Assembly: GCA_963837155.1 (NCBI GenBank)
Contig: CAWIMB010000001.1
Span: 930,001 to 994,000 of the forward strand
Direction of reading: 5' to 3'
Length of the DNA: 64,000 bases
Source: DASQHW01 sp963837155
Lineage (GTDB): Bacteria; Actinomycetota; Acidimicrobiia; IMCC26256; PALSA-610
Below are positions 55,008 to 63,581 of this stretch, one piece after another. The notes under the pieces were generated by a model. The model did not search any database. It saw only the letters and a program-made list of their open reading frames with translations, and was not told the origin of the DNA. The number at the start of each line of letters is the position of its first letter. The first letter of the stretch is position 1. A program made the position numbers and the translations under genes.

Positions 55008-56876
55008 TCAATGGGCGTCGACCGAGCGTACGTCGACCACCGTCCGCAACACCGAGATCGCGCGTTGGGCACTCCGCCCGTCATCGAGATGCGTACCGTA
55101 GGCGGCGAGAAATGCGGCACTCTGCAATCCGCCGTCGTCATGCCCGTCGGCGCTCCGCGCGAGTGCGCGCACCAGTGATTCGGCGTCGTGACATGCGGTG
55201 GCGCGCTCGCGCAAGCGCGCTTCGGCGTCTTGCGGGAACCGGACATACCGCAAGAGCACGAAGACGCGACTCCCCGCCGCCAAGGCCTGGAACAGCGTGG
55301 TGGAACCGAAATCGAGCACGACGGTGTCCGCGAGACGGAGAAGCTCGGAGAACGAGGGCGATCCCCGCACGACATCGAGGTGTCCCCGAACGCGGACACC
55401 GTCGGCCCACGGCGGCTCTTCGTGCTCGGTGGTCGGATGCAGCTTGACGGTGACCTGCCATCCGAACTGGCGCGCGAGATCCTCGAGCCCCTCGATGATG
55501 CGCAGTTGATCAAGATAAAATTGTCGGTCCGAGAACGGCTGCGAAAAGCCGAGGTACCAGTCGTTGACCGTGTAGCTGGTCGTCGCGTACACGACATGCG
55601 GCGTGTTACTCGAACGAGATCGTGGCGAGACGTTGCGTACCGCGTCGAGGCTCGCTGAGCCTACGGCATCGACCGTGCGATCGAGTCGCGCGGAAGCGTC
55701 CGCTCGTACGCCGCCGCGACGCGTTCGCCCCAGGCCAGCACCCGATCGGCAGTAAGGCCATCCGCCCAGTTGCGGAACTGCGAGATACCACGGGCATCGC
55801 TGATCATTCCGTGCTGCCAGGCCAGCACCGGGATGCCACGCGTGCGCGCGGCGCGATCGACCGCGTACGCAATCGATGTGCTGTTCGACCCCCGCAGCAC
55901 TGCCGCAACATCATGACGGCGGGCCAGCCGATCCAGCCGGGCGCGGACACCAAGCAGTTCGCGGGCGCGCGTCGAGACCTTTATGAGCCGCGGCTCGAGC
56001 AGCTCGGCGCAATCGATGCCGCCGATCGTCAGATCGGTTGTGCGCAGCGGCAGAGGCGCCGTGGCCGCATGCATGGAACGCGCTCGGGCGGGCGGGCGGA
56101 AGTAGTCGTGCGCCACGAACACGGGTCGCCAACCGGCGCGTCGCAGCTCGGAAAGTGCGGCGTGCCACTCGTGACCGCCGCTCATCACGAGCACATTGCC
56201 GCGTCGCCCGACATCGACGAGACGAGCCCAATCGCGTCGCCGCGCGTGGAAGGCGAGACTTGTCAGCACGGTGGAGCGCGTGACCATCTCGCGCGCGGTC
56301 GCGTCTGACGTGGGCGCGGAACGACTGCCCGGAACGAGAGGGAGCATTGGGCTCGTCCAGCAATACGAGTTCGCGTGACCATCCCGGCATCGATGCGACG
56401 CGACCCCAGAGTGGTTCGTCATCGGCGAAAAGGAGATCGTCGAACGATCGCGACGGACGGGCCGCGCCGGTGTACAGGTACGCGCGCGTATCGGGGTGAG
56501 CGTCGAGAACCCGGCCGATTTGAAAGATCCGGCTCGCCAGAGCGTCGAACACGATCGTGAGCGCGAACATGCTGAACCGGAACGGTTCGATTCCTGCCGC
56601 CCGAAGGTCCGGATCAGCTTCGGCGACTGAAGCGTCGAGCGCGGCGCAGAGCTGCTCGACACGCGGATGCTGCTCTTCGCAAAAGGCCCGCAGTGCGTTC
56701 TCGTCGACGAAGTCCTCGGGGATGATGACGTCGCGGCCGCCTCGGGTCAGCGCCGAGAGTGCGAAGGGACCGAGCGCGACATATCGAGTTTCGCCGCCGC
56801 TGTCTCGCCACCGTGCAAGTGCATCCTCGACATGGTGCGCGCGCTCGACGAAGACGAGTCGTCGCTCGCCGCTCAT
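55008..56876 (-). CDS. Large surface-carbohydrate biosynthesis protein, GT-B-like (B)
   Basis: About 622 residues. The N-terminal part is unknown (RLVFVERAHHVEDALARWRD, RFSMFALTIVFDALASRIFQ). The centre has RGIPVLAWQHGMISDARGIS and ADRVLAWGERVAAAYE, and the C-terminus QVTVKLHPTTEHEEPP and DTVVLDFGSTTLFQALAAGSR. This HG ... KLHP ... DxGSTT pattern is shared with capsule-type transferases. Shifts near 56310 and 55690 cancel. It starts nine bases after the polymerase gene. Confidence 0.72.
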
Positions 56877-56885
56877 GGCGGCGCC

Positions 56886-58412
56886 CTATGCACGTGAAGC
56901 CGGAACCGCATGGAGCCGGACCGGTTTCTCGGAAAGGTGTACCTCGGCGCCGGTTGGCGTACTGCGGCACTCACGCGCGAGGAGGAAGACCGGAAGGACG
57001 TAGAGAAAGACGGGGAGGTCCGTCGCCTCGAACTGCCCGTGCAGACCGATGCCGACCAGCATGCCGGCGCCACAGATCTGCGCGAAGAACGAGGATACGA
57101 GTGAAGGTGGCGGAGGCCATTGCACGCGCGCGTGCCATGCCAGCCAGATCACGCGGCCCATCGCGACGAGGAGAAGGATGCCCGCCAACCCATACTGCAC
57201 GACGAACTCGAGCAGCATGTTGTGGGAGTTCGTGAAACGTGTGCCGGTCTGTTCGGATCGGTACACCGTACGCGTCAGCCGGGCACCGTCGTGGGCGCGC
57301 GGTCCCTCGAACGGATACTTCATTGCATAACGCACCATCCCCGGACCGGCACCGAACGGCTTGAAATGGTCGACGACATCCAGCGCCCGGTTTTGCAAGC
57401 CGACGCGACCGTCGAGTGACTCCGTCGAGAAATAGTCCGGCCGAACCGCGCCACCGAGTGCCTTCCCGACGCGCCCGCCGAGGCCCGCGCCAACGATCGA
57501 CATCACGACGACCACGGCGCCGATCGTCGCGAGCAAGCGGGCGTGGCGCTTCGCGGCGAGCCAGTAGACGAGTGCGAGCGCGGCGAGCGCGGCGACGAGA
57601 GCGCTGCGCTGGTAGCTGCGCAGCGCGGGAAGCCAGCACAACACGAAACCCGTGAGTGCGACTGGTCGACTCAGGAATCGACCACCGCCGCTGAACACGA
57701 AGTACATGCCGGCACACAGTCCGACGATCGCGAACACGCCGACGGTGTCGTAGGCGGTGAAAACGATGCTGTTGAAACGGCCGCCGCTCGGGCCGGCCTG
57801 GATCGAATGGGTGAAGATGCCACCGTTCAGCCCGAAGTAGGAGAACACGATCGTCTCCAGTCCGAGCTCGATGCCCGACGCGAAGAGGATCAACAGGATT
57901 GCCTCGACCTGCGACGTCTTCGTGATGAAGGCAACGCACGCGTGGATGAAGATCAGCGCATATATCACCGAGAGGAAGGGGACGACGCGGTGTTGCAAGG
58001 GCGCGGTATGGGCGAAGAACTGCCACAGGCCGTCGGCGCGCGTTGGTAAGAGCGACGACAACCACCCGAACGAGACGAGCATGGTGGCCGTCGCGATTCC
58101 TGCGAATGACGCCATCCAGCGCAACAAGGGCCGGAGGCGCTTGTCCTCGCGCCGCCGCAAGCCAGGATGAGCGAGAAGGGCGATCACCATCGTCAGCGCG
58201 GCGAACCCTTCGAGCAGTGTGAAGATCGTGACGCCTTCGGGAAGATCGGCGCCATTCGTGAGGTATGCGAAGCGGAATGCCTTCGGTACCGTGATCCAGA
58301 GCAAGAGGTAGCCGTAGATCGACCACTCCGGCCGGAGGCGGACGCCGAACACGATGAGATAAGCCGTGCCCGCGGCCGCGACGACGCCGGCCGCGAGGAT
58401 CGTCGTGATCAT
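56886..58412 (-). CDS. Wzy-like O-antigen polymerase/ligase
   Basis: 508 residues with about 12 membrane helices and a large external loop near residues 340-400. The loop ends in TRFTNSHNMLLEFVVQYGLAGILL, the Wzy_C/WaaL motif. Other helices include YGYLLLWITVPKAFRFAY and LSVIYALIFIHACVAFI. Predicted to link flipped repeat units or ligate glycan on the outer face. The frame is intact. With Wzx it makes a Wzx/Wzy-type pathway. Confidence 0.88.
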   Translation of the reverse strand: MITTILAAGVVAAAGTAYLIVFGVRLRPEWSIYGYLLLWITVPKAFRFAYLTNGADLPEGVTIFTLLEGFAALTMVIALLAHPGLRRREDKRLRPLLRWMASFAGIATATMLVSFGWLSSLLPTRADGLWQFFAHTAPLQHRVVPFLSVIYALIFIHACVAFITKTSQVEAILLILFASGIELGLETIVFSYFGLNGGIFTHSIQAGPSGGRFNSIVFTAYDTVGVFAIVGLCAGMYFVFSGGGRFLSRPVALTGFVLCWLPALRSYQRSALVAALAALALVYWLAAKRHARLLATIGAVVVVMSIVGAGLGGRVGKALGGAVRPDYFSTESLDGRVGLQNRALDVVDHFKPFGAGPGMVRYAMKYPFEGPRAHDGARLTRTVYRSEQTGTRFTNSHNMLLEFVVQYGLAGILLLVAMGRVIWLAWHARVQWPPPPSLVSSFFAQICGAGMLVGIGLHGQFEATDLPVFLYVLPVFLLARECRSTPTGAEVHLSEKPVRLHAVPASRA

Positions 58413-58462
58413 CTACCGGTGCGTCCCACCGTCGGCCCGCGACACGTCGGCGAGTGTAAGCG

Positions 58463-60403
58463 TCAGCGCGCGGTCTGCTCGGGAACCTCACACGTCCCGA
58501 GGAGTGCGTCGATGATGCGACGCCGGGTGTCGCCGTCGTGGAACGGATCCAAACGCGCCAGCAACGCTGCGTGGTCGCGCGCGTAGGACGTGTAATCGCC
58601 GCAGGCCTTGTCGAACAGCTGACGCAGCTCGACGGGATCTTCGGCGACCAGGTCGGGGAGCGCGGCGAAGGCCAAACCGCCGCCCCGCAGCTCGTTGTAG
58701 AACAACACACGCTTGCCGACCAGCAGGGCGTCGCTTCCCGGTGTCGTCCAGGCGGTGGCGATCACGATGTCGGACTCGCGGATCACCGGGGCGGTCTCGT
58801 GGCGCGCCAGACGCAGAAACTCGAACGTCGTTCGCACCTGGTCGTGGTGACGCCGGAGCCCGGGATCGGCCAGCAGGGCGTCCACCATCTCGGGATCCTT
58901 GGTCTTCACACGGAACGTGCATTCGGGGTGAAGCTCGGCGAGCGACATGCACGCGTGCAGGAAATTCAGGGTCACCGACGCCGGAAAGAGGTGCCCGCCG
59001 AGCTCGTTGGTGAAGATCACGACCCGGGGCCCGTGGTCGGGAACCGGCCGCGGGACGGCTTCGGGCGTCCCCTCGTTGTGCACGCACCCGACCGGTCTGA
59101 TCCGGCCGAGGAAAGCGTTCGCCGGGCGGCCGAGTGCTTCCCTCCAACCTTCGCCCCACGCGAGGTACTCGTCGTAGCAGTCGAAGCTGTCCTCGAAGAC
59201 GCGGTCGTAGACGATCCGGTTCTGATAGCCCACCGTGCGGCTCCCGGCCCGGCGGGCCAGCCCGGTCACGACGGCGCTGTCGATGCGGCCGCCGGCCTGG
59301 CCGTCGGGATTCTGCGTATGGAGCACCAATGCGGGCGCGTAGCTATCGAAGAGCATTTGCCAATCGAGAATGTCCCGCCAGGCGCGTGCAGCGCTGTGGG
59401 CGAGCGCCGCGCTCCCAATCGCAGCCGGCCCGCGGCGGGCGAGTCGCCCGGCGATCTGCCTGGCAGCACGCGCGAAGCGCCCGACCGACGCGCGGCTGTA
59501 GCCAAGATCGCGCCAGTACACGACGCGAAATCCGAGCTGACGCGCCTGACGGCTGTCCTGCCGGGCGTCGACGTGCACACTGCGCAGCACGCGCTCCTGA
59601 TGTCGCGTGAGCACGAAGAGGATGTCGTCGCGCCGGACGCGCCGGCCGTCTTCGAAGAAGTTCGTGTCGCTCGTCCCACCGCCGAGCCGGCGCGCCTCGA
59701 CGAATTCGATCGCGATCGGGACGCTTTCACGCGGGCGTTCCCGGACGCCCTGACGCGCCGTCATGCTCGCAATGAGCGCGACGCAGTGTGCGGCGCTGCT
59801 GATGTTCGATGCGTAGCCGGCGAAGCGCGTGTACCAATGCGGCCATTCAAAGAGGCGTGCGTCGAACGCCCGAAGCTGGTCTGCTACAGCAGGTCGCCAC
59901 TCCCGCGGCCAGTTCGCGTGCCACGCCACGACGAGTTCGGACGTGTCGTCACCGATCGCCTCTCGGGTGATCGCGACGGCAAGGAAATATGGCCAGATGT
60001 CGGTCTTGGGGAAGCAGCGGTGGAAATACGCGGTGGCGGGCTCGGTGCCGAGCACGTCGGCGAGCAGAGCCGTCCACCCGTCGGTCGCGATTTCGTCGGA
60101 CAGCGAGGTCGTGAGGGAGGTGACGCGTTTCATCGCATCGAGGTTGCGTGTCGGGGAGCCGCGCGGCGCGCCGGCGGGCGCCGCGCGCCGGACGTCGAGA
60201 CCCGTCACACCGGCCGCTGCACGGAGCACGACGCGTTCGGGAACCCTGCACCAACGAAGCAGCACCTTGACGTATCGCGGCTCGAGGTCGACGTAGACCA
60301 CGCAGCCTCGTCCGTGCCGCGCGCGTACAAGGAACAATGACAGCAGGCTGAAGCGTGGCACGCATACCGTCGGCGCAGGCGAGCGCCCGCCGAATCGCTT
60401 CAA
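58463..60403 (-). CDS. Large surface-carbohydrate biosynthesis protein, GT-B-like (C)
   Basis: About 646 residues in an intact frame. The N-terminus has basic hydrophobic RFSLLSLFLVRARHGRGCVVY and VDLEPRYVKVLLRWCRVPER, the middle ELVVAWHANWPREWRPAVADQL, and the C-terminus LVLHTQNPDGQAGGRIDSAV, RVVIFTNELGGHLFPASVTL and SDIVIATAWTTPGSDALLVGKRV. It resembles the two other large proteins of the operon. The open frame continues upstream through neuB, so the start must be chosen: TTG 60403 gives a TTGA overlap with neuB, as at two other junctions; GTG 60361 is the alternative. Confidence 0.7.
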   Translation of the reverse strand: MKRFGGRSPAPTVCVPRFSLLSLFLVRARHGRGCVVYVDLEPRYVKVLLRWCRVPERVVLRAAAGVTGLDVRRAAPAGAPRGSPTRNLDAMKRVTSLTTSLSDEIATDGWTALLADVLGTEPATAYFHRCFPKTDIWPYFLAVAITREAIGDDTSELVVAWHANWPREWRPAVADQLRAFDARLFEWPHWYTRFAGYASNISSAAHCVALIASMTARQGVRERPRESVPIAIEFVEARRLGGGTSDTNFFEDGRRVRRDDILFVLTRHQERVLRSVHVDARQDSRQARQLGFRVVYWRDLGYSRASVGRFARAARQIAGRLARRGPAAIGSAALAHSAARAWRDILDWQMLFDSYAPALVLHTQNPDGQAGGRIDSAVVTGLARRAGSRTVGYQNRIVYDRVFEDSFDCYDEYLAWGEGWREALGRPANAFLGRIRPVGCVHNEGTPEAVPRPVPDHGPRVVIFTNELGGHLFPASVTLNFLHACMSLAELHPECTFRVKTKDPEMVDALLADPGLRRHHDQVRTTFEFLRLARHETAPVIRESDIVIATAWTTPGSDALLVGKRVLFYNELRGGGLAFAALPDLVAEDPVELRQLFDKACGDYTSYARDHAALLARLDPFHDGDTRRRIIDALLGTCEVPEQTAR

Positions 60404-61275
60404 TTGCCGGCGCGGCGCAGCCGAGCCTTCACGGGCTGCTCGCTCTCGTAGACCCGCTTGACGCCGTCGCCCATCGCGACGCCGACTTCTCGGATGTCGC
60501 GCACCAGCCGCATGAATCCTGGCGGCTCGACCGATGCGGCCTGGTCGCTGCCCCACATCGCGCGGTCGAGCGTGATGTGACGTTCGACAAAGGAGGCGCC
60601 GAGCGCGACGGCGGCAACCGTTGTCTGCAAGCCGGTCTCGTGTCCGGAATAGCCGACCGGAACGTCGAACTCGTCGCGGAGCGTGTCGAGCATGCGCAAG
60701 TTGAGCTCTTCGGGCTTGCAGGGATACGTACTCGTCGCGTGCGCGATCAGCAGCCGTTCCCGCGGAACCGCGTCCACGGCTTTGCGGATTTCTTCCATCG
60801 TCGACATGCCGGTCGACAGGATCACCGGCCGCCCGGTCGACACGATCCTGTCGAGCAGCACCTGATCGGTGAGCGACGCCGAGGCAACTTTGTAACAGGC
60901 GGGTGCAAAACCTTCGATGAAATCGACCGAGGCCGAGTCCCAGCACGACGCGAACCAGTCGATGCCGCGTTCGGCGCAGTAACGGTTGATCTCGTCGAAC
61001 TCCTCTGTACCGAACTCGACCCGGTAGCGGTACTCGAGATAGGTCATCAAGCCCCACGGGGTTTCTCGTACGAGCTCCCGTTGCTCCGGCGGCACCGCCA
61101 GTTCGGGCGTGCGCTTCTGGAACTTGACGGCATCGCAACCGGCCACGATCGCGACGTCGATGAGTTGTTTCGCGATCGCGACGTCACCGTTATGGTTGAT
61201 GCCGATCTCCGCAATGATGAAGACAGGTTGGCCGGCACCCACCAGCCGGTTTCCGATGCTCACGGTCGCGGGCAT
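60400..61275 (-). CDS. neuB: NeuB-family nonulosonate synthase lacking the SAF domain
   Basis: 291 residues, only the catalytic barrel: VFIIAEIGINHNGDVAIAKQL, DAVKFQKRTPELAVP, FASCWDSASVDFIEG, CYKVASASLTDQVLLDRIV, VILSTGMSTMEEIRKAV, VPVGYSGHETGLQT and SFVERHITLDRAMWGSDQA. It stops at the point where PseI continues into its antifreeze-like domain. The frame is intact and ends naturally (VKARLRRAGN). Such short forms condense phosphoenolpyruvate with an aldose or its phosphate; next to a NeuA-phosphatase fusion, a 9-phosphate (Kdn- or Neu5Ac-9-P-like) route is possible. It starts one base after the neuA stop. Confidence 0.88.
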   Translation of the reverse strand: MPATVSIGNRLVGAGQPVFIIAEIGINHNGDVAIAKQLIDVAIVAGCDAVKFQKRTPELAVPPEQRELVRETPWGLMTYLEYRYRVEFGTEEFDEINRYCAERGIDWFASCWDSASVDFIEGFAPACYKVASASLTDQVLLDRIVSTGRPVILSTGMSTMEEIRKAVDAVPRERLLIAHATSTYPCKPEELNLRMLDTLRDEFDVPVGYSGHETGLQTTVAAVALGASFVERHITLDRAMWGSDQAASVEPPGFMRLVRDIREVGVAMGDGVKRVYESEQPVKARLRRAGN

Positions 61276-61276
61276 G

Positions 61277-62446
61277 TCACGCTCTCCTCATGCGGGAAAG
61301 GACCAGGTCGATGAGCTCGCGCACGGCGCCATCCCCACCCTCGCGAGTAAGGACGATGTTTGCAGCGGCGCGCGCCTCGTCGGATGCGTCAGCGACGGCG
61401 ACGCCGCATCCCGCGATGCGAAGGCACTCGACGTCGTTGACGTCGTTCCCGACAAACACAACGTTCGCTGCCGGAAGATCGTGCTCCTTGATCCACCTGA
61501 CCAAGGCCGAGGCTTTGTCTTCGACACCTTGAACGCACTCCACCTGCAGTTTGCGGCACCGGGCGCTGACCACGGGATTGACTTCCTTCGAGAGCACGAC
61601 AGCCGGTATGCCCGCGGCGCGCAGCATCTCGATGCCCATTCCGTCTGATCGGCTGCAGAAGACGGCTTCGCCGCCGTCTTGGGCAGTGAGCACACGATCG
61701 TCAGTGAGCACGCCGTCGAAGTCGAGCGCGATGGCGCAGACCGGGTCCGGCAGGTGCGCGGCACGCGCCGCGGCTGCCCGAGCATCGAGCAGGACCTGCG
61801 CGAACGAGAGTTCGGTGACTGTGTCGATCTCGAGCGCGTGTTCGAGTGGCACCTCATAGATCGCGATGCGACCGAAGAAGCGGTGCTTCGCCGTGTGCAG
61901 CCCCTCGGCACGCATGGCGTACACCGCCCCGGTGTCGGTGAACTGGGCGTCTTGATCCTGGCGCCGAGGTCGGTGTGATGCGTCGTGGTTGAGCGCAACC
62001 GCGCCGTCCGGTCCGAGACGCCACAAGAACACATGGGAACGCGCACCGGTAAACGCGCAGTCCGCCCCATTGCGCACCAAGGCGATCGTGCCGTCGATCT
62101 CCTCGGCCGTGGTCAGAGGCGAGGTGCACTGCATCATGACGACCACCGAGGGATCGGGGTATCCCCGCTCCGCGATCACATCGAGCGCATGCATGAGCGC
62201 GGACTCCGAGGTTGCGGTGTCCGTGGCCAGCTCCGCCGGACGCTCGATGATCTCGGCGCCGGCCCTGGCCGCGACCTCGGCGATTGCATCGTCATCAGTC
62301 GTGACGAACACGCGGTCGATGCACGCCGACTCGCTTGCGGCGCGCACTGCGCGCCCGATCAGCGGAACGCCGGCGACGGTGCGGAGATTCTTGCCCGGGA
62401 TGCCCTTCGATCCGCCGCGCGCGGGGATGATTCCATACACCGGCAT
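61277..62446 (-). CDS. neuA: NeuA-type CMP-nonulosonate synthetase fused to KdsC-like phosphatase
   Basis: The N-terminal ~225 residues are a cytidylyltransferase: VYGIIPARGGSKGIPGKNLRTV, VFVTTDDDAIAEVAARAGAEI and VVMMQCTSPLTTAEEIDGTI. The C-terminal ~160 residues are a HAD phosphatase of the KdsC/NeuA-C group: CAIALDFDGVLTDDRVLT, SRSDGMGIEMLRAAGI, VVLSKEVNPVVSARCRKLQV and VVFVGNDVNDVECLRIAGCG. 389 residues, intact frame. The fusion would dephosphorylate and activate the NeuB product. First gene of the 22-kb operon. ATG 62446 is only about 40 bases from the divergent dehydrogenase start, so the two promoters must overlap. Confidence 0.92.
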   Translation of the reverse strand: MPVYGIIPARGGSKGIPGKNLRTVAGVPLIGRAVRAASESACIDRVFVTTDDDAIAEVAARAGAEIIERPAELATDTATSESALMHALDVIAERGYPDPSVVVMMQCTSPLTTAEEIDGTIALVRNGADCAFTGARSHVFLWRLGPDGAVALNHDASHRPRRQDQDAQFTDTGAVYAMRAEGLHTAKHRFFGRIAIYEVPLEHALEIDTVTELSFAQVLLDARAAAARAAHLPDPVCAIALDFDGVLTDDRVLTAQDGGEAVFCSRSDGMGIEMLRAAGIPAVVLSKEVNPVVSARCRKLQVECVQGVEDKASALVRWIKEHDLPAANVVFVGNDVNDVECLRIAGCGVAVADASDEARAAANIVLTREGGDGAVRELIDLVLSRMRRA

Positions 62447-62486
62447 ACATCCATCATGGCGCGGCCCGTTGGTAGTCTCGCGCCTC

Positions 62487-63581
62487 TTGCAAAGTTTCTT
62501 CAGTGCGACGCGGGTGATCTGGGACACGGATCTCGCGCTGGCGGTGAGATCGGTCGGAGACGAGCTCGATATGCGCCGGCCACTGGTGATCGTCGACGCG
62601 GCCGTCGCCGGGCATTCCGTCGTCGCCGACACGATCAGTGGTTTCGCGCAGTCCGTGGTTCATCAGCGCGCCGGGAACGAACCCGAAACCCCCGAGGCAG
62701 ACACGCTCTGTGCCCGCGCACGGGACGGGGCGTGTGATGCGGTGGTCGGCATCGGCGGCGGCAGCGTGCTCGATCTCGCCAAAGCGGTGGGCGGCCTCGT
62801 GCCGGCGTCCGGGGATGCCGCCTCATACCAGGGGTTTAATCTCTTGCCCGGTCCGGCGCTCCCGGTTGTCGCGGTACCGACGACCGCGGGCAGCGGAAGC
62901 GAGGTCACCGGCACCGCGGTTCTCGTGAATCGCGTGAAGGGCCTCAAGCTCGGTATCAACAGCCCGCACATCGTCCCCAAGGTCGCAGTTCTCGAACCTC
63001 GCCTGCTGGGCGGGATGCCGGCCCGGTTGACGCTGACGTCAGGTATGGATGCAATCAGCCACGCCGTCGAGTCCTACAGCGCAAACGGCGCGACGCAGTT
63101 CACGCGCCCTCTCGCGATCCGCTCCTTTCAGCTGCTCGTCGACGCGGTTGATCGCTCGCTTGCGGACGGCGACGACCTTGCGGCACGCGCCGATTCGTTG
63201 ATCGGCAGTGCGATGGCGGGCCTTGCTGTCATGAACGCGGGGACCGGCGCCGCTCACGCGATGGCCTATCCACTTGGTGTGCATCTCGGCGTGCCGCATT
63301 CACACGCGTTGACGATGTTGCTCCCCGAGGTGGTCGAGGCGTGCGAGCGCGCGCAGCCAGATCTGTACGACGAGCTCGCGATGATCGCTGGAGGTTCGGT
63401 CAGCGTTCTGCTGAGAAAGCTCGTCGCGCCGTGGAGCAGCGAGTTGCGACTCCGACAGTACGGCGAACCCGACCTCGCTCTCCTCGCGGCGGAGTCGATG
63501 AACCTCACCTCCGCGGTGCAAAACCATCCACTGCCGTTCTCCGAGGCTGACGCCCGAGCAATCCTGGAGGCGGTTGCATGA
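62487..63581 (+). CDS. Iron-type alcohol dehydrogenase
   Basis: About 364 residues, group III: TRVIWDTDLALAVRSV, VVGIGGGSVLDLAKAVGGLV (NAD loop), PVVAVPTTAGSGSEVTGTAV, GMDAISHAVESYSANG (metal Asp/His), AAHAMAYPLGVHLGVPHSHA (metal His residues). The intact frame has no clear ATG; TTG 62487 fits the N-terminal family start best, with TTG 62469 and GTG 62514 as alternatives. The Kdo8N enzyme KdnB is of this family and oxidises a terminal carbon of an ulosonic acid, so a similar role beside neuA-neuB is conceivable. The stop overlaps the next ATG as ATGA. Confidence 0.85.
   Translation: MQSFFSATRVIWDTDLALAVRSVGDELDMRRPLVIVDAAVAGHSVVADTISGFAQSVVHQRAGNEPETPEADTLCARARDGACDAVVGIGGGSVLDLAKAVGGLVPASGDAASYQGFNLLPGPALPVVAVPTTAGSGSEVTGTAVLVNRVKGLKLGINSPHIVPKVAVLEPRLLGGMPARLTLTSGMDAISHAVESYSANGATQFTRPLAIRSFQLLVDAVDRSLADGDDLAARADSLIGSAMAGLAVMNAGTGAAHAMAYPLGVHLGVPHSHALTMLLPEVVEACERAQPDLYDELAMIAGGSVSVLLRKLVAPWSSELRLRQYGEPDLALLAAESMNLTSAVQNHPLPFSEADARAILEAVA

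Noticed and set aside
60404..61138. Upstream extension of surface protein C to 891 codons
   Set aside because: It runs through neuB, which is intact in another frame of the same strand. The real start must be at or after 60403.
62155..62170. GGGG-TAT-CCCC palindrome in neuA, and similar ones at 12945 and 33305
   Set aside because: They encode Gly-Tyr-Pro or Trp-Tyr-Pro turns in conserved positions and lack the flanks of the repeat family.
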